NCBI GenBank assembly: GCA_947359465.1 | Contig: OX375883.1 | Location: forward strand, 20,299,828-20,363,827 | Direction: 5' to 3' | DNA length: 64,000 nt | DNA from: Metellina segmentata | Lineage: Eukaryota > Arthropoda > Arachnida > Araneae > Tetragnathidae | Shown: in pieces, positions 10,736 through 21,574 of the stretch | Position numbering within the stretch: position 1 is the first letter of the stretch | Layout of the letters: each line of letters begins with the position of its first letter | Translations under genes and position numbers: made by a program | Notes under the pieces: model-generated | Databases searched by the model: none | What the model saw: only the letters and a program-made list of their open reading frames with translations | Told to the model about the DNA's origin: nothing

Positions 10736-12240
10736 GTTCTCACGGTCCTTGAAAAGTACTTGAATTTTTTTTCTTCTAACTAGTGGCCCTTGAAAATACT
10801 TTCAAGGGCCCCTAGTTACAAAATTTGGTAAAAAGTCCTATTGGAAATAGGACTACGCCCCTATTGGAAATTACGAAACTTGGTAAAAAGTCCTTGAAAG
10901 TACTTTATTTTTTTTTTACTAGTACATAATTGTATAATTTCGTTTCGCGTTGGAACTTGTGTCCAAACTAGTTTCCTTCACGGCGGGTGCGCAATTTTAA
11001 CGTCATTCTGAGGTGTTATGTGCTTTGACACAACGTGATATATATATGAACAACCACAATTGGTGATATATACATGAACCACGTGATATATTTATGAAGA
11101 CACAAGGTCATAAACCATGTTTCATTGACATGTCGTCCCATTGCTTTTTTGCATAAACTATACAAGCATGAAAGAGTACCGCCTCTTTGAACATTTTTAA
11201 AAGTTGTCTCGGAGATTTTTGAAGAAATACAAAGAAAATATTACGGTTTTTCGAAGTGGGTCACTGTTTTTCTTTCACTTTTACATTGTCATTAAAAAAA
11301 TTATACAATTGACGTCGTACGTACAAGAATGGAAACTGAACAGTTTTGGATTACTGAATTATCCGTTTTCGTAAAACGAGGAAGATTCTTCAAGCACGTG
11401 CATAATTCGGACTACCTAATGTATCAATCTGGTGTAAAAATTTCCGCAGATTTCAAATCAATTAAAATGTTTACTCTATCTTTAACGATCGTGAAGATAG
11501 AAAACCTTTAATACACCTTTTTTTGTGTTCGTAATGAATATCTTCGTCAAATGTGGCCGAATTCGTACTGCGAAAATAAAAAAGTTGCAGTTGAAAAATT
11601 ATTTATTTGCAGAAAAGCACATTTAAGGTATCCATGTACAATTTTCTGCAGGTTTAAAATCCGTTGAAATTTTCACTATCTTTAACAATCATGAAGATAG
11701 AAACTTGGACTAGAGCATAAAAAAGCCATAACGGCAGTCAAAACTTTGGATTTCTTTTGTTTCGCAAACAAAATAAACCACAACAGCTGTCTGTTGTAGT
11801 GACAGTGGACTTGAGCAAAATGGATATTGTGTCGCGTGTAGATCGAACCATGTGCAAGCTCCCATACTCTTCGTGGCACCAAAGAATTCATTGTGCAATA
11901 TTTTATCGCATGACCGAAATCGATATGTGTGCAAGTAGCTTGATAGCTAGCATTGAGACGCAAAACCCACTTTTCAAAAAAATTCACAGGTTCTGTGATA
12001 AAAGAAAATTTAAATTATAACCAAAATTGCTGACAACCTTTCCTCTTTTTTTGACTGTCAGTAGTTTAAAAAATAAAGTTTAAAAAAATTGGCCGTTTCT
12101 TTATATTTTTCTTTTTAACTGACAACTTTTCCACATGCTTTGTTTTAGTTCGCTATATAAAATTTTAGATCCTTGGAAAAAAAAATTTTTAGTCTTGAAA
12201 AGTCCTTGAATTTTTTTTTGTACAAAGGTGTGGGAACCAT
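10736..12240. repeat. Transposon-like block bounded by inverted 'ggttcccac' ends
   Basis: The left end reads 'agggttctcacggtccttga'; the right end reads 'gtacaaaggtgtgggaacca'. They form a short imperfect inverted terminal pair, and both ends are followed inward by 'ccttgaaaagt..ttgaattt' type sequence. The same end signature occurs at 9185-9320. No 8-bp duplication could be read at the flanks, and no transposase is visible. Internal frames (11329-11511, 11682-12020) lack recognisable motifs. It could be one non-autonomous element or several fragments. Confidence 0.4.
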
Positions 12241-12661
12241 GTATTTAGTGATAAATAAAATTATTGTAGCAAAATAGCATTTTCTCTATGTTCAGTAACA
12301 TCTTGATGAATCGCCGCTCAAGGGACGAAAAAATTTGATGACTTGAGTAGAGTGGGGTTGCCACTGAATGTAGTTTATGCATTTCTGTAATGATTTAAAT
12401 TTAGCGTGCCATTCATACAATTTAAATTAATGGAAGCACTAAATATTGAATCAACGATTTTTAGAAACATAACTTTACCTCCTTTGGAACTTTATTTGAA
12501 CATTCTTTAGACTAATCATACATATTGTAATTCCAAGTAATTTCCTAATTTTGTCTGAAACAAACAGCTACGCAGAATATACTGTATTATTATTATCCAT
12601 ACCCTGCATGTTCAAAGGCCTTTCCAGTAACATGTAATCTGGTGTGGAATTTGCAGTTGGA
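12241..12661. other. Intronic sequence, nothing recognised
   Basis: AT-rich, unique-looking; no repeat end, RNA or coding signature. Confidence 0.4.
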
Positions 12662-12920
12662 GCTAATGTAGCCCAATTGGAAGAGTAAAGGTGCACAGGG
12701 GCTAGTGCACGTTAAACATGTTGTGACCTCAAATGTCTTCACATTGGCATTGCATGGAAGTTAAGCGAATAGGGTTCCAACTCGGGTGTTGATCTCATCA
12801 TCCAACCATGGAGATTAAGAGGTGTTTCCCTCAAATCTTGCGTTTCGAGATTGATTCCGAACTGTCACCAATAGTCCATTGTGTTACTCCAGTGCAGCGT
12901 TAATTAACTACCTGCCTACC
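12662..12920 (+). mobile_element. SINE, B-type head, internally deleted
   Basis: Begins 'gctaatgtagcccaattgga' (A-box side), then jumps to 'acaggggctagtgcacgtta', so the B-box half of the head is missing. The rest of the body follows ('ctcaaatgtcttcacattgg', 'actcgggtgttgatctcatc') and it ends 'taattaactacctgcctacc'. Confidence 0.75.
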
Positions 12921-13297
12921 TTAGCTCAAAGTCAAGGTTTAATTACATTATGGCGTAGGAGAGCTTCACTGGAATGAAAAATATAGACAGGTTATCCTGG
13001 TGAAGACTGATCAAAGTTTTACTGCATTGCAAAGTCTTGTTAAATACAGTACAAAGTCCGGAATCCTCTGGACCTCGACTATTCCTGATTTCGTACTTCC
13101 TCAGATTATTTGCAATTAAAAAAACAAAAAAAAAACTTTAATCTACTCCTTCCCGAGCGAATTTGGCATTTGCAATAGTAGATATATAAACAGGGATAAT
13201 TTTTTATAAAGGAAAATGACTTTTTAATACAATGCAACACATTTTACTTGCAAATCTTCTAATTTTTCTGTGTGGTATTTACTCTGAACATGTCCGT

Positions 13298-13753
13298 AGC
13301 TCAGCCGCGGTAGCTCAGTCAGTAGAGCGTCGGGCTCGCATCAGAAGGGTTGTGGGTTCTGTCCTCGGCGGAGCCTGCAATTCTGATGATTGCGAGATCG
13401 GCGCTTCGACCTGGCTAAAGACTGTTGTGTTCACTGATGGTGGCTGGGGCACGTTAAATAGGTCGTGGTCACAAAGTCCCCCATGTTCCCATACCAAATC
13501 AATAACTCTGGGGGTACCTGATCAGGTGGTTATCGGCCTCTGATTGGGATCTAAATTACGATATGTGTGAGTGAATGGATGTATGAAAGGGACCTTCCTG
13601 TAAAATGGATGTGTCATGTATGTCGAGCAAAGTCGGACTTCCTCCCAATGGGGCCCACTTACATGTAAGGCGCACGCACTCTTGCCGTTTTCGACGGGCC
13701 GGGCACTCCTTTGGTCTGCCAGTATAGGCATGAGGAACAACAACAACAGATTT
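13298..13753 (+). mobile_element. SINE with a tRNA(Met)-like head and (ACA)n tail
   Basis: The head is strikingly tRNA-like: 'ggtagctcagtcagtagagc' (near-perfect A-box arm) and 'gtgggttctgtcc' (B-box). The D-arm resembles elongator tRNA-Met, but the anticodon stem does not pair, so I do not call a tRNA gene. The body includes 'ggctggggcacgttaaatag' and 'gtcgtgg', clearly related to the body of the A and B SINEs. An unrelated 3' half ends 'gaggaacaacaacaacag'. The 103-residue frame across it is an artefact. Confidence 0.75.
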
Positions 13754-13904
13754 AACTCCTTGCTCTTTAAAAATTGTCGGAAATCTGTAAAAAAGTGAGA
13801 GAAACAAATAAACGACAGTTAGCAAAATGTCCGAATTTGGGACTTTGCACTGTGTGAAGCTTGTTGGGAGTAATGTGTTCAAGTACAATATGTAGCATCC
13901 TCAT

Positions 13905-14063
13905 TTCAAATTCGAGCTGTAAGGCGGTGCAGGTTCAATTCCTGTCAGGTGCATTTCTCACTTCTATGTAGTAAAACATTCATTGTGTGTCTGTATTGCT
14001 TGATATTGTATGTCTTGTGTCTGGCACGGCATGGCCAGATAGCCATAAAACCAACCATCCTCT
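13905..14063 (+). mobile_element. SINE-C copy adjacent to the exon 3 acceptor
   Basis: Shares 'caggttcaattcctg' (B-box-like), 'tgtctgtattgcttgatatt' and 'agccataaaaccaacc' with copies at about 45036-45290 and 46121-46325. It ends 60 bases upstream of the exon that starts at 14123, so the branch point and polypyrimidine tract lie just outside or at its edge. Confidence 0.65.
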
Positions 14064-14122
14064 TTTCGAAAGGCTTCAATTGCGAATGTTGGGAAATAAT
14101 AAAATTTGTTTTTGCTTTCCAG

Positions 14123-14885
14123 AGAAATCGAAGAACCCCTGGTGTCTGACCGAAAACATTCCGCTCCCGGCGATTCAGTCGAGCTCCGAAAGATTTCAAA
14201 GAGCAGAAGCCCGACGCCCAAAGCCCCTGGGAACAGGTCATCATCACAGAACCGCTCCAAATCTCCTGTCGGTCGCTCCATGACTAAAAGAAGAATGTCT
14301 GAATCCTCTCCTGAGAGGAAGACAATCGCCAAAAAGTCTCGTCAATCACTAGAGAGACTGTCAAAGTCGCCTACTCGACCTGCAACATCAAGGCGTAACC
14401 GACCCGGTCGCCTCTCTAAGTCGAGGTCTGGGTCCCGTTCTAACAGGCGTTCCGCGTCTCCCAACAGAGACCGGGCCCGCCGAAGACGCAGCAGGTCTCG
14501 CTCTGCTAATACTCGGTCACGCCGGTCCCTGTCTCGAAACCGAGGGTCTCGATTCCAGCGTTATTCGGACGTCCGAAACCGAAGCCCTGACCGCCGAGGA
14601 TCGTTCCAGCGTCGGTACGGGAAAAGCCCCAGTTACAGGGGCCGTGCCAGAGTGCGGAATGATACAAGGAACTCCCGGTCGCGTTCGGTCGACCGCCATC
14701 GCCGCAGGGGGCGAGCGTCGAGCAGTAGTTCGAGCAGCAGCTCCAGCAAACACTCATCGAGCTCTAGGAACAGCCGGCGGAAAAAGGAAACGGACAAGCG
14801 ACGACGGAAGGGACGAGGCAAGCAGTCGTCGTCGTCCAGCAGCAGCTCCAGATCGAAGCGGTCCAAATCGAGTGCTTCGACCTGA
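14123..14885 (+). CDS. SR-rich nuclear protein, terminal coding exon (RS domain)
   Basis: The exon starts after 'ttttgctttccag' and runs to TGA at 14883-14885, giving about 254 residues. It is a typical RS domain. Many Arg-Ser, Ser-Arg and Ser-Pro pairs run from about residue 25 onward. Two poly-Ser runs near 14716-14765 and 14826-14855 are separated by Lys/Arg clusters, and the C-terminus is SKRSKSSAST. RS domains are phosphorylated by SRPK and CLK kinases and mediate contacts in splicing speckles; that is family knowledge, not seen here. Together with the two exons upstream, 687 residues are visible. A frame beginning earlier (14106) is intronic read-through. No AATAAA lies between the stop and the MITE at 15225; the first candidates (15482, 15703) are inside that element. 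Confidence 0.8.
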
Positions 14886-15224
14886 TGCATTTAGGCTCAA
14901 TTTGTAAGGTTTTAAAAAGAGAAATCAGAACTGAACCATGTGTTTACAAATTGTAAATCGGACATTGGTCGCAAAACCTTGTCCGTTTTTCTCATCGTTG
15001 ATTAGAAGTTGCTTTCTGGAATTTGGAGATTTTGTTATCATTTTTAAAGTACCCATACTTATTGCTTCAGAATTGCAAATGTATTTTGTTTTTACTCTGT
15101 AATTGAACATACATATGGGCTGTTTCTTATAAATATGAATTAATATTGCTGATTTGTATTATTAGGCGTGTAATTTAATTTTTGAAAAGGAGTCCAGGAT
15201 TTATATAGTACTAGCTGATATTCA
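14886..15224 (+). other. Probable 3' UTR of the SR-rich gene
   Basis: Non-coding sequence directly after the stop codon, with moderate AT content and no canonical poly(A) signal before the adjoining MITE. Assignment as 3' UTR is by position only. Confidence 0.45.
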
Positions 15225-16195
15225 TGAGTGTTTTACGGTGATGTTCACAAGTCTCGAGTTAAATCGAGGATCAGTTGATCCGCGGGTAAGAGTTAACTCT
15301 AGGATTATCAAGAACGGTAATCTCAAACAGCATGTTAAGTGAGCCAGTTATTAAAATGAGACACTCGCTGTGATTGGCTACTGCCGTCTCCTCACGATCA
15401 CGTGATATTGGTTACGACGCCTGAATCTGCATTCCTAATGATCAAGCACGTACTTCGCCGTAGAATTGATTCCACATTGTGAATAAATAGGACTCGCACA
15501 GCATTTTAATATGGGTTTGGGAAAAGAAATGCAAAGGTATTTCATTTCAAATTGGATTTTTATGGAAACCCAAATTTTGCAAGAAAGAATTGTGCACAAT
15601 GTCTTGACATATGAATGTAATCCGATTATCTTTGTACTTGTCAGGATGGGTGTGTGTTGGTGGGGTGAAAAGTAACTTGCATTGTCAATTTTTATTTCAT
15701 TCGTAATAAATCAACAGAATAATTTTTATTCTACAGTGAATTTACATCTGCCATGGTCATATTCTACCTTTCGTTCTTAGCGGACGGAGGTGCTGCCATC
15801 TATCTTTTCGTCAAGCTGCTTGTTTATGTTTTCTCAGCTACCTTTATTTTCATTTTTCTTTGGAATTTCAATAAAATTATGTTTAAAATTTTTCCATTTA
15901 AGCGATATTATGATTAGGAGATGAGCTGCTGTGCAGAAGGTGCTCCGTAATGATAAGTCCGGACCAGTCGGCGCGCAAGAATACTGTAATTTAGCATAGA
16001 ATGAAATGTGTCATCCATTTTCTTTCCTTCGCAAAAAGATAGTACTGTGCATGCGTAACTCTTACTTGCGAGTTAACTCGCCTATTTCGGAGGATCAAAA
16101 TGTAACCCAAACGGCAGTTTAAACCATGGATCAAGACTTGTGAATGCAGATTTTTTCGTTAACTCGGACTTGTGAATACGGCCGTGAAAGTGTCA
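15225..16195. mobile_element. MITE-like element with 'ttcacaagtc' inverted ends
   Basis: The left end, 'ttacggtgatgttcacaagt' followed by 'ctcgagtta', pairs with the right end, whose reverse complement reads 'ttcacggccgtattcacaag' followed by 'tccgagtta'. The element is about 970 bp. Its central part (15780-16030) is found again, inverted, at 35596-35845. Its left end occurs alone at 7645. No ORF was found. It supplies AATAAA motifs just downstream of the SR-rich gene. No clear target duplication was read. Confidence 0.65.
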
Positions 16196-16884
16196 GATAC
16201 CTTTAAGTCTAAAGGCCGTAATAAATCGTAACTGGATTTATTTAGAATGGAAAGGATGGCTCATCGATGGTTTTGAAAACATTTGCAATATGTGTTAGTT
16301 TGCCATCTAATAGGTTACATACATATTGCAATCTGATTTCTTTTTTACTCATGGCAGGGCAAAACAGTAATAAAATTAGACACAGCAGCTCACCTCGTGA
16401 ATAAGAGAAGAAATAAAAATTTTGGTATGCATAATTGAAAATTTTTCAATCAAATGTAGGTGAAATGGGCTTGATATCTATTAAGCAGTGAAGACAAAAT
16501 TTTATAGCACACGCACCCTTGAACCAGCACAGCACTTGAGTGGTCACCTTTAACTTTGCTTTCTGGAACACTTAACTTTGATGGTCAAATGGGTAATAGT
16601 TCAACCCAGGCACCAGTGTTAAAAAATGTAACAAATTGAAGTATATTAGGGATGGGGTCAAATGCAAAAGAAGTTCTGTGGAAATATTAAATTAAAATTT
16701 ATTTGAAGTTTAAGATATAGTTCCGTTTAAATTACAGAATGTGGTTGTATATTTGGAACTGCAAGTGGTCAAGTTGCAGGGGATGAATTAGAGGGATGGA
16801 AGATTGGAACGGCAATTTGGCCGATGTGGGAAAAGGACAAATTACATCAGAACACAAACAACATAATGAGATAAGTTGGTAATG
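16196..16884. other. AT-rich intergenic sequence
   Basis: No coding, RNA or repeat signature recognised. Confidence 0.4.
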
Positions 16885-17387
16885 CATAGCTGCCAACTGG
16901 ATAAGGTAAAAAAACAGGAGATTTTGGGTAAAAAACAGAAGAATTTATTATTCATAATTGGCACTGACATTTTATTAAAAATATGAACCGAAGGGCAGAA
17001 ATTTATGATTTAAATTTAAAAAATTTAGTAATATCAGTAATACAATCCTTTAGAAAATTTAAAACTAGCCTCAATTTAAACTAATTTTAGAAAATAACTA
17101 TAAACCTTAAGTTATATACATAACAGTTTAACACACATCAGGTTTATGTTTGTATCTTAATAATAGCATAATTTAAATGCATAATTTTTTATTATAATGT
17201 TTCTATTCTTGGCTATAATATTTATTTACACATTATTTTGGTAACACGTAAGTTGTGAATGCTCGGTAATCTATAATCTAGCAATAATCTTTAAAAAATG
17301 CAAAAAGCGGAAAAAACTTGTTTCCGGCCGGAAAAATTATGAAAAATCTGAAAGTTTCCGGGTAATCCGGAAGGATTGGCAGCTATG
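16885..17387. mobile_element. MITE with 'catagctgccaa' inverted ends
   Basis: The left end 'catagctgccaac' (16885-16897) and right end 'attggcagctatg' (17375-17387) are inverted copies of each other with one mismatch. The 503-bp interior is very AT-rich, with a 'gtttccggccggaaaaatt' segment near the right end. There is no ORF. A convincing duplication at the flanks was not found. Confidence 0.6.
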
Positions 17388-17731
17388 ATAATGTCCCTCG
17401 GCTATGCCGATGGACTGTTCTCTCAGTATCCACAGTACGGATTGGACTTGGGGATTTTACGACACAAGGTTTGTAAACGAACTAGCTGTAGTGATCATAT
17501 AAAATTTCAGTGGAAATGCTCTGTCTGACAAATTATGTCCTATCGAAAGCTGGAAGAGAATATTAACGAGATCTTTCATTCTCGCCCTGTCCTGCAACTG
17601 TGCTCGGCATTTCACTTTATGATTTTTGCGTAGATTTTTAATGTTAAGACCTGTCCATGTTTGATGGTTGTAATTGTTTTTGAGCACCTTTCCACGCACG
17701 AAAATATGGCTACTCATTCACGTAGATGCTC

Positions 17732-18018
17732 CTGAGGTAGCCCGGTTGGAAGAGTAGCGGATTAGCAACAGGTGGGTTCGAAACACGATCCTAACCAGAG
17801 ACCGTCGTGTTGATGTGGACTGGTGCATTTCAAACTGCTGTGGCCCCAAATGTCCTTTCATTGGCTAGGAAATTTGGAGAGCGGGATGTCAGCTCAGGTG
17901 TTGACCTTATCGTCTGACTGGTTTCATATTGTGAGGTGGTACCGTTGGATCTTTCACTTCGGGAACAATCCAAGACATCTGCAATAGCCCGTTGTGTTGC
18001 TCCAGTGCGACGTTAACC
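17732..18018 (+). mobile_element. SINE, B-type head
   Basis: The head 'gaggtagcccggttggaaga', then 'gcggattagcaacaggtggg' and 'ttcgaaacacgatcc', is one of the best-preserved B heads in the window. The body follows with 'ggactggtgcatttcaaact', 'tggagagcgggatgtcagct' and 'agcccgttgtgttgctccag'. It ends at 'gacgttaaccc'. Flanking minus-strand frames (17457-17717, 18132-18431) show no recognised domain. Confidence 0.8.
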
Positions 18019-19505
18019 CTTCTGGTGGTTTGCATTTGCCATGGACAAGATAACTCGTGGAAACCACTTGGTGAGTTCATTCGACCCCCTTTCCGTGGAT
18101 GCCCCAGCTGCCAAGAGTCCTCAACAAGGGGTTACTTTATTAACAAAAGTGTGAACAATGTAATAACATTTAGACTCGAGTGCAGGTTCCTCAACATTTT
18201 TGTTCGTTCAGCTTTTACCTCTTGTAAATATGTCATTTCTGCCTTCAGAGGTTTCTTACTCAAGAAAGTGGCACAATCGGCAGTAGGTGATAATTTTTGG
18301 AACATCGTAACTAGACGGCCATGTATCCGAATGGCCATTTGACTGCAAAACTTTTGGTCGGAATTTGGTGCTGGGCCGTGTTTTACTCCAAGATTATCTA
18401 ATGGAGTTCTGAATATTATTACGGTTGGCATAAGTCTGCAGACAAATCTTTTCCCATTTGCACATTTCTTTCATCTTTCCCACCGTTTCCTTGAAAGATT
18501 TTTGATTTATTCACTTAATTTTACTAACATTGTGAGAAAACAAATTTATGCGTATGGGGTGAAAAGCCAATTTTTAGTGAAATTCTTTTTAAATTAAATT
18601 AGCTTAAAATTTTTTTATTTAATTTCCTAATTATTTCCACAATTCAATTTTATATAAACCCTTGAAAATTTTTCAAATGTTTAGAAAAGTAAATATTTTT
18701 TCCATTTGATGAACCAATTTTTTTAGTGGATTGGATTATTCTTATTTTAAAATTACATTAGTATTTAATAATGGTTAATAAATTTTAAAAAGTTAAATTA
18801 AAGTAGACGTTTTTATTTTCATCGATGATTTTCTTTGATCGTCTCTTTCTTTCCATACATTATTCTATGGCACATTACTTAGAAGTGCTATATTTATCAA
18901 ATAAAATTTTCTTCTCGAAAGTTAAAATAAATTTTATAAAATCACATTTAACTTTTAAATCGAATATGCATTTTGTCAAAGCTCTTAGAATAACAATTAA
19001 ACATGATTGCACTTCTGTCAAAATATACTATATTAATTGTTGAGCATTTTTCTTTCTACTTTTGTATATAGCGTTGATTAAAAAATGATATAACTGTCTG
19101 AATTTTTCAAAACTTTTTTTAGATTCACCGAAGTCAGTAGAAGGGAACATTTTTTAGTCTGTTCTGTGGGAAATATAACCGGCTCTTGGGAACACTTACG
19201 AAAAATGTCGAATTCTATAGAAATGGGTCGAGAATTATGGCCTGTTTTCCCTATAAACTCCACAAAGGTAACTTCCATAAAATGTAGAAATCTCTTAAAG
19301 CTTTCTTTTGTTTCACACTTTACTTTCCTATACAATCGCAGCTGTTTTTCTCTAATTCTATGGAACTCTTGAAACATTTTCATAAAGGAAGACTTCGATT
19401 TGTTGAAAGCAATACAGACGTTTTTAAACAATTTAACGTCTTACACATGATCAATTTTTAATGTAAAAAAACCTCGTTAATACACACTTGGATTGGTTAA
19501 AAGTA
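18019..19505. other. AT-rich sequence, no recognised gene
   Basis: Contains minus-strand frames of 99 and 117 residues (18132-18431, 19078-19431), rich in Lys, Phe and Ser. I recognise no motif in them and they have no supporting context, so they are not called as genes. Confidence 0.4.
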
Positions 19506-20809
19506 CAAGGGTTGTTCAAATGAAAAGGTGCGAAACGATACTGTGGGTATAAATGAAGACTATATTCAAAGTATACACCATAGGTCTGAGCACAACGATC
19601 TCATTGCTTAACGAACCGAAGGATTCCTTCTTTCCAGAATTCCTATGGCCGTGGCCGACCAACCGGTATAGTGGTTAAGGTGTTAGCCTCTAGATCGGAA
19701 GGTTCCTGGTTCGAATCCGGGTCCGGGCATGGATGTTTGTAATCGTATGGTGTAGAGGCGGCTGGTGCACCTTAAATCTGTCGTGGCCGAAAATCCTCAC
19801 GTTGGGTTGGCGTGGAAGTTTGGAGAGTGGGGTGCCAGCTCAGGTGTTGCTTCGTCATCTGACCGTGGTTCAAAATTACGAGGTGTTCTCCTCGGATCTT
19901 TCCCTTAAGGGACTGATCCCGGACCGTCGTCAATAGCCCGTTGTGTAGCTCTAGTACGACGTTAACTAAAAATTACCAATCCTATGGCCGTGACGAGACC
20001 CAGTCCATCACAGCGTCCTTGAGTTCGTCGTCCGAGTTGAAGCGCTTCCCTTTCAGATGTTTTTTCAGGGGACCAAACACATGGGAATCGCAGGGCGACA
20101 TGTCCGGGCGGATGGTCAAGCTGCTCCCACTTGAATTTGGCCAGTTCCGCGTGTGTGATCCTGGAGACCTGTGGACGCGCTTTATCATGGAGCAGAACCA
20201 CACCCTCCGTGAGCAGCCCCGGTCTTTAGTTCTTGATGAACCTGCGAAGGCTTCGGAGTGTCTCACAGTACACATCGGAGTTGATGGTTCTTCTGTTCTC
20301 GAAGAATTCAACAAGTAGCGGACCTTGGATGTCGAAAAAGACTGAGACCTTCCCTGCTGACGCCACGGCTTTGAACTTTGTAGGGGAAGGTGACGATGCA
20401 TGCTCTCCCGCTTTGTCTCTGGCTCGTAGTGATGGCACCAGCTCTCATCACCTGTGACAATTCGCTCCAGGAAAGCGGGTTCTTCATGATACCGAAACAG
20501 ATGATGAAGTGCCAGCCCCATACGCAGTTCCTTTTGCTGGTCGGTGATCTGCTTAGGAACCCACTGCGCGCACACCTTCCAATAACGCAACCTGTCGTGA
20601 ACAATTGTCCACACTGTTCCAACGCTGACATCCACCTTCACCGCCAACATTCGCAATGTGACACGCCGATCACTTCTCACTAGGTCGTCCACCTTGTCGA
20701 TGAGATCGGCCGTGATGACTGTGTTTGCCTGGTCTCTGGTCATCAACGTCCACTTATTTGAGTTAGGAAATACACTACTTAATATCAAACACCCTTTAAC
20801 CCTCAGCAT
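19506..20809 (-). pseudogene. Mariner transposase relic, split by a SINE
   Basis: Mariner transposase pieces are readable on the minus strand in several frames. VTGDESWCHHYEPETKRES (first catalytic Asp) lies near 20450. VFFDIQGPLLVEFFENRRTI with NSDVYCETLRSLRR follows near 20270-20340. LLHDKARP (second Asp) is near 20190, and PDMSPCDSHVFGPLKKHLKG (third Asp) is near 20070-20110. This is the DD34D mariner layout. Frameshifts between blocks and a missing N-terminal paired-like domain show the copy is dead and 5'-truncated. The outer end at 19506 ('caagggttgttcaaatgaaa') follows a TA. The SINE at 19654-19979 sits just inside this end, near the C-terminal coding part. The matching inverted end on the other side was not found. 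Confidence 0.85.
19641..19992 (+). mobile_element. Full-length A-type SINE inside the mariner, with 13-bp TSD
   Basis: The SINE is 19654-19979. The head 'gccgaccaaccggtatagtg', with 'gtggttaagg' and 'ggttcgaatccggg', resembles a tRNA of the Ser/Leu type with a degraded anticodon arm. The body runs through 'ggctggtgcaccttaaatct', 'ggtgccagctcaggtgttgc' and 'gggactgatcccggaccgtc', and the tail is 'gttaactaaaaattacc'. A perfect 13-bp duplication 'tcctatggccgtg' lies at 19641-19653 and 19980-19992, and the mariner reading resumes after it. It is therefore younger than the mariner. Frames of 67-125 residues here are artefacts. Confidence 0.92.
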
Positions 20810-20837
20810 ACGAAGCCTCGAAATATCAATTCAACCT

Positions 20838-20925
20838 CTCGTAACAAGTAGCGCCCGGACGCGATTTTCCAAACCCTCGTAGATACTGCAACAGGGGCGG
20901 GGCTAACCGTAACGGCCAATGATCG
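20838..20925 (-). repeat. GC-rich segment shared with 23573-23650 in inverse orientation
   Basis: Its reverse complement contains 'ttggccgttacggttagccc', 'cgcccctgttgcagta' and 'gagggtttggaaaatcgc'. The plus strand at 23573-23650 reads nearly the same, with small indels. It is unusually GC-rich for this region and lies between the mariner N-terminal breakpoint and a SINE. Confidence 0.7.
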
Positions 20926-20990
20926 CGAGCGCTGGATAGGAATCTCCTTCACTACGCTAAAGACAACTGAAATCCCGTCTGAGTAATTTG

Positions 20991-21315
20991 GGTAATTTTT
21001 AGTTAACGTCATACTAGAGCAACACAACGGGCTATTGACGACGGTCCGGGATCAGTCCCTTTAAGGGAAAGATCCGAGGACAACACCTCGTAATTTTGAA
21101 CCACGGTCAGATGACGAAGCAACACCTGAGCTGGCACCCCACTCTCCAAACTTCCACGCCAACCCAACGTGAGGACTTTCGGCCACGACAGATTTAAGGT
21201 GCACCAGCCGCCTCTACACCATACGTTTACAAACATCCATGCCCGAACCCGGTTTCGAACCAGGAACCTTCCGATCTAGAGGCTAACACCTTAACCACTA
21301 TACCGGTTGGTCGGC
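20991..21315 (-). mobile_element. Full-length A-type SINE
   Basis: Complete copy from tail ('ggtaatttttagttaacg' on the plus strand) to head ('aaccactataccggttggtc' then 'ggc'). It is nearly identical to the copies at 37685-38001 and 51387-51708. A target duplication could not be read with confidence. With the copy at 19654-19979 it forms an inverted pair around the mariner relic. Confidence 0.9.
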
Positions 21316-21574
21316 CAAATTTCTTTGAAAAGAATCCTTTGTGAGAATATTATTAGTTTAATGGCAAACCTGGAGAACTTGGATTTTGAAGTAGTTAGCG
21401 TACGTTGTTAATGCAAATTTGGTAGGTAAAGCTACGGTTTCCTAAGAAAGCGGAGCTGTTATTTAGAGGCCATGATGCGGCAAAAAGGTATGAATAAAAT
21501 ATCTTAAGTTGATCTGCTTTAATGTGATTTTTTCTTCAACTAGAAAATAAGATGCTCGGTTATTTAACCAATAG

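Larger units (their letters stand above)
10704..14122 (+). other. Second visible intron of the SR-rich gene
   Basis: Runs from gtatgt to 'tttttgctttccag'. It holds the 10736-12240 repeat, two SINEs of different families and, close to the acceptor, a third-family SINE ending about 60 bases before exon 3. Confidence 0.7.

Noticed and set aside
13302..13380. tRNA gene (Met- or Ala-like)
   Set aside because: A- and B-boxes are excellent, but the anticodon stem and the acceptor stem do not pair properly and SINE body follows directly. Treated as a SINE head.
14506..14907. Frames of 78-87 residues overlapping the RS exon
   Set aside because: Antisense or shifted readings of the RS repeat sequence; no independent evidence.
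17457..18431. Minus-strand protein gene around the SINE at 17732
   Set aside because: Frames of 86 and 99 residues lie on either side, but no domain is recognised, phases do not obviously join and splice sites are not convincing.
19078..19431. 117-residue minus-strand ORF
   Set aside because: Lys/Phe-rich frame in AT-rich DNA, no motif, no context.
19654..19730. tRNA(Ser/Leu)-like gene
   Set aside because: It is the head of a repeated SINE with a target duplication, found many times in this window; the anticodon arm does not fold.
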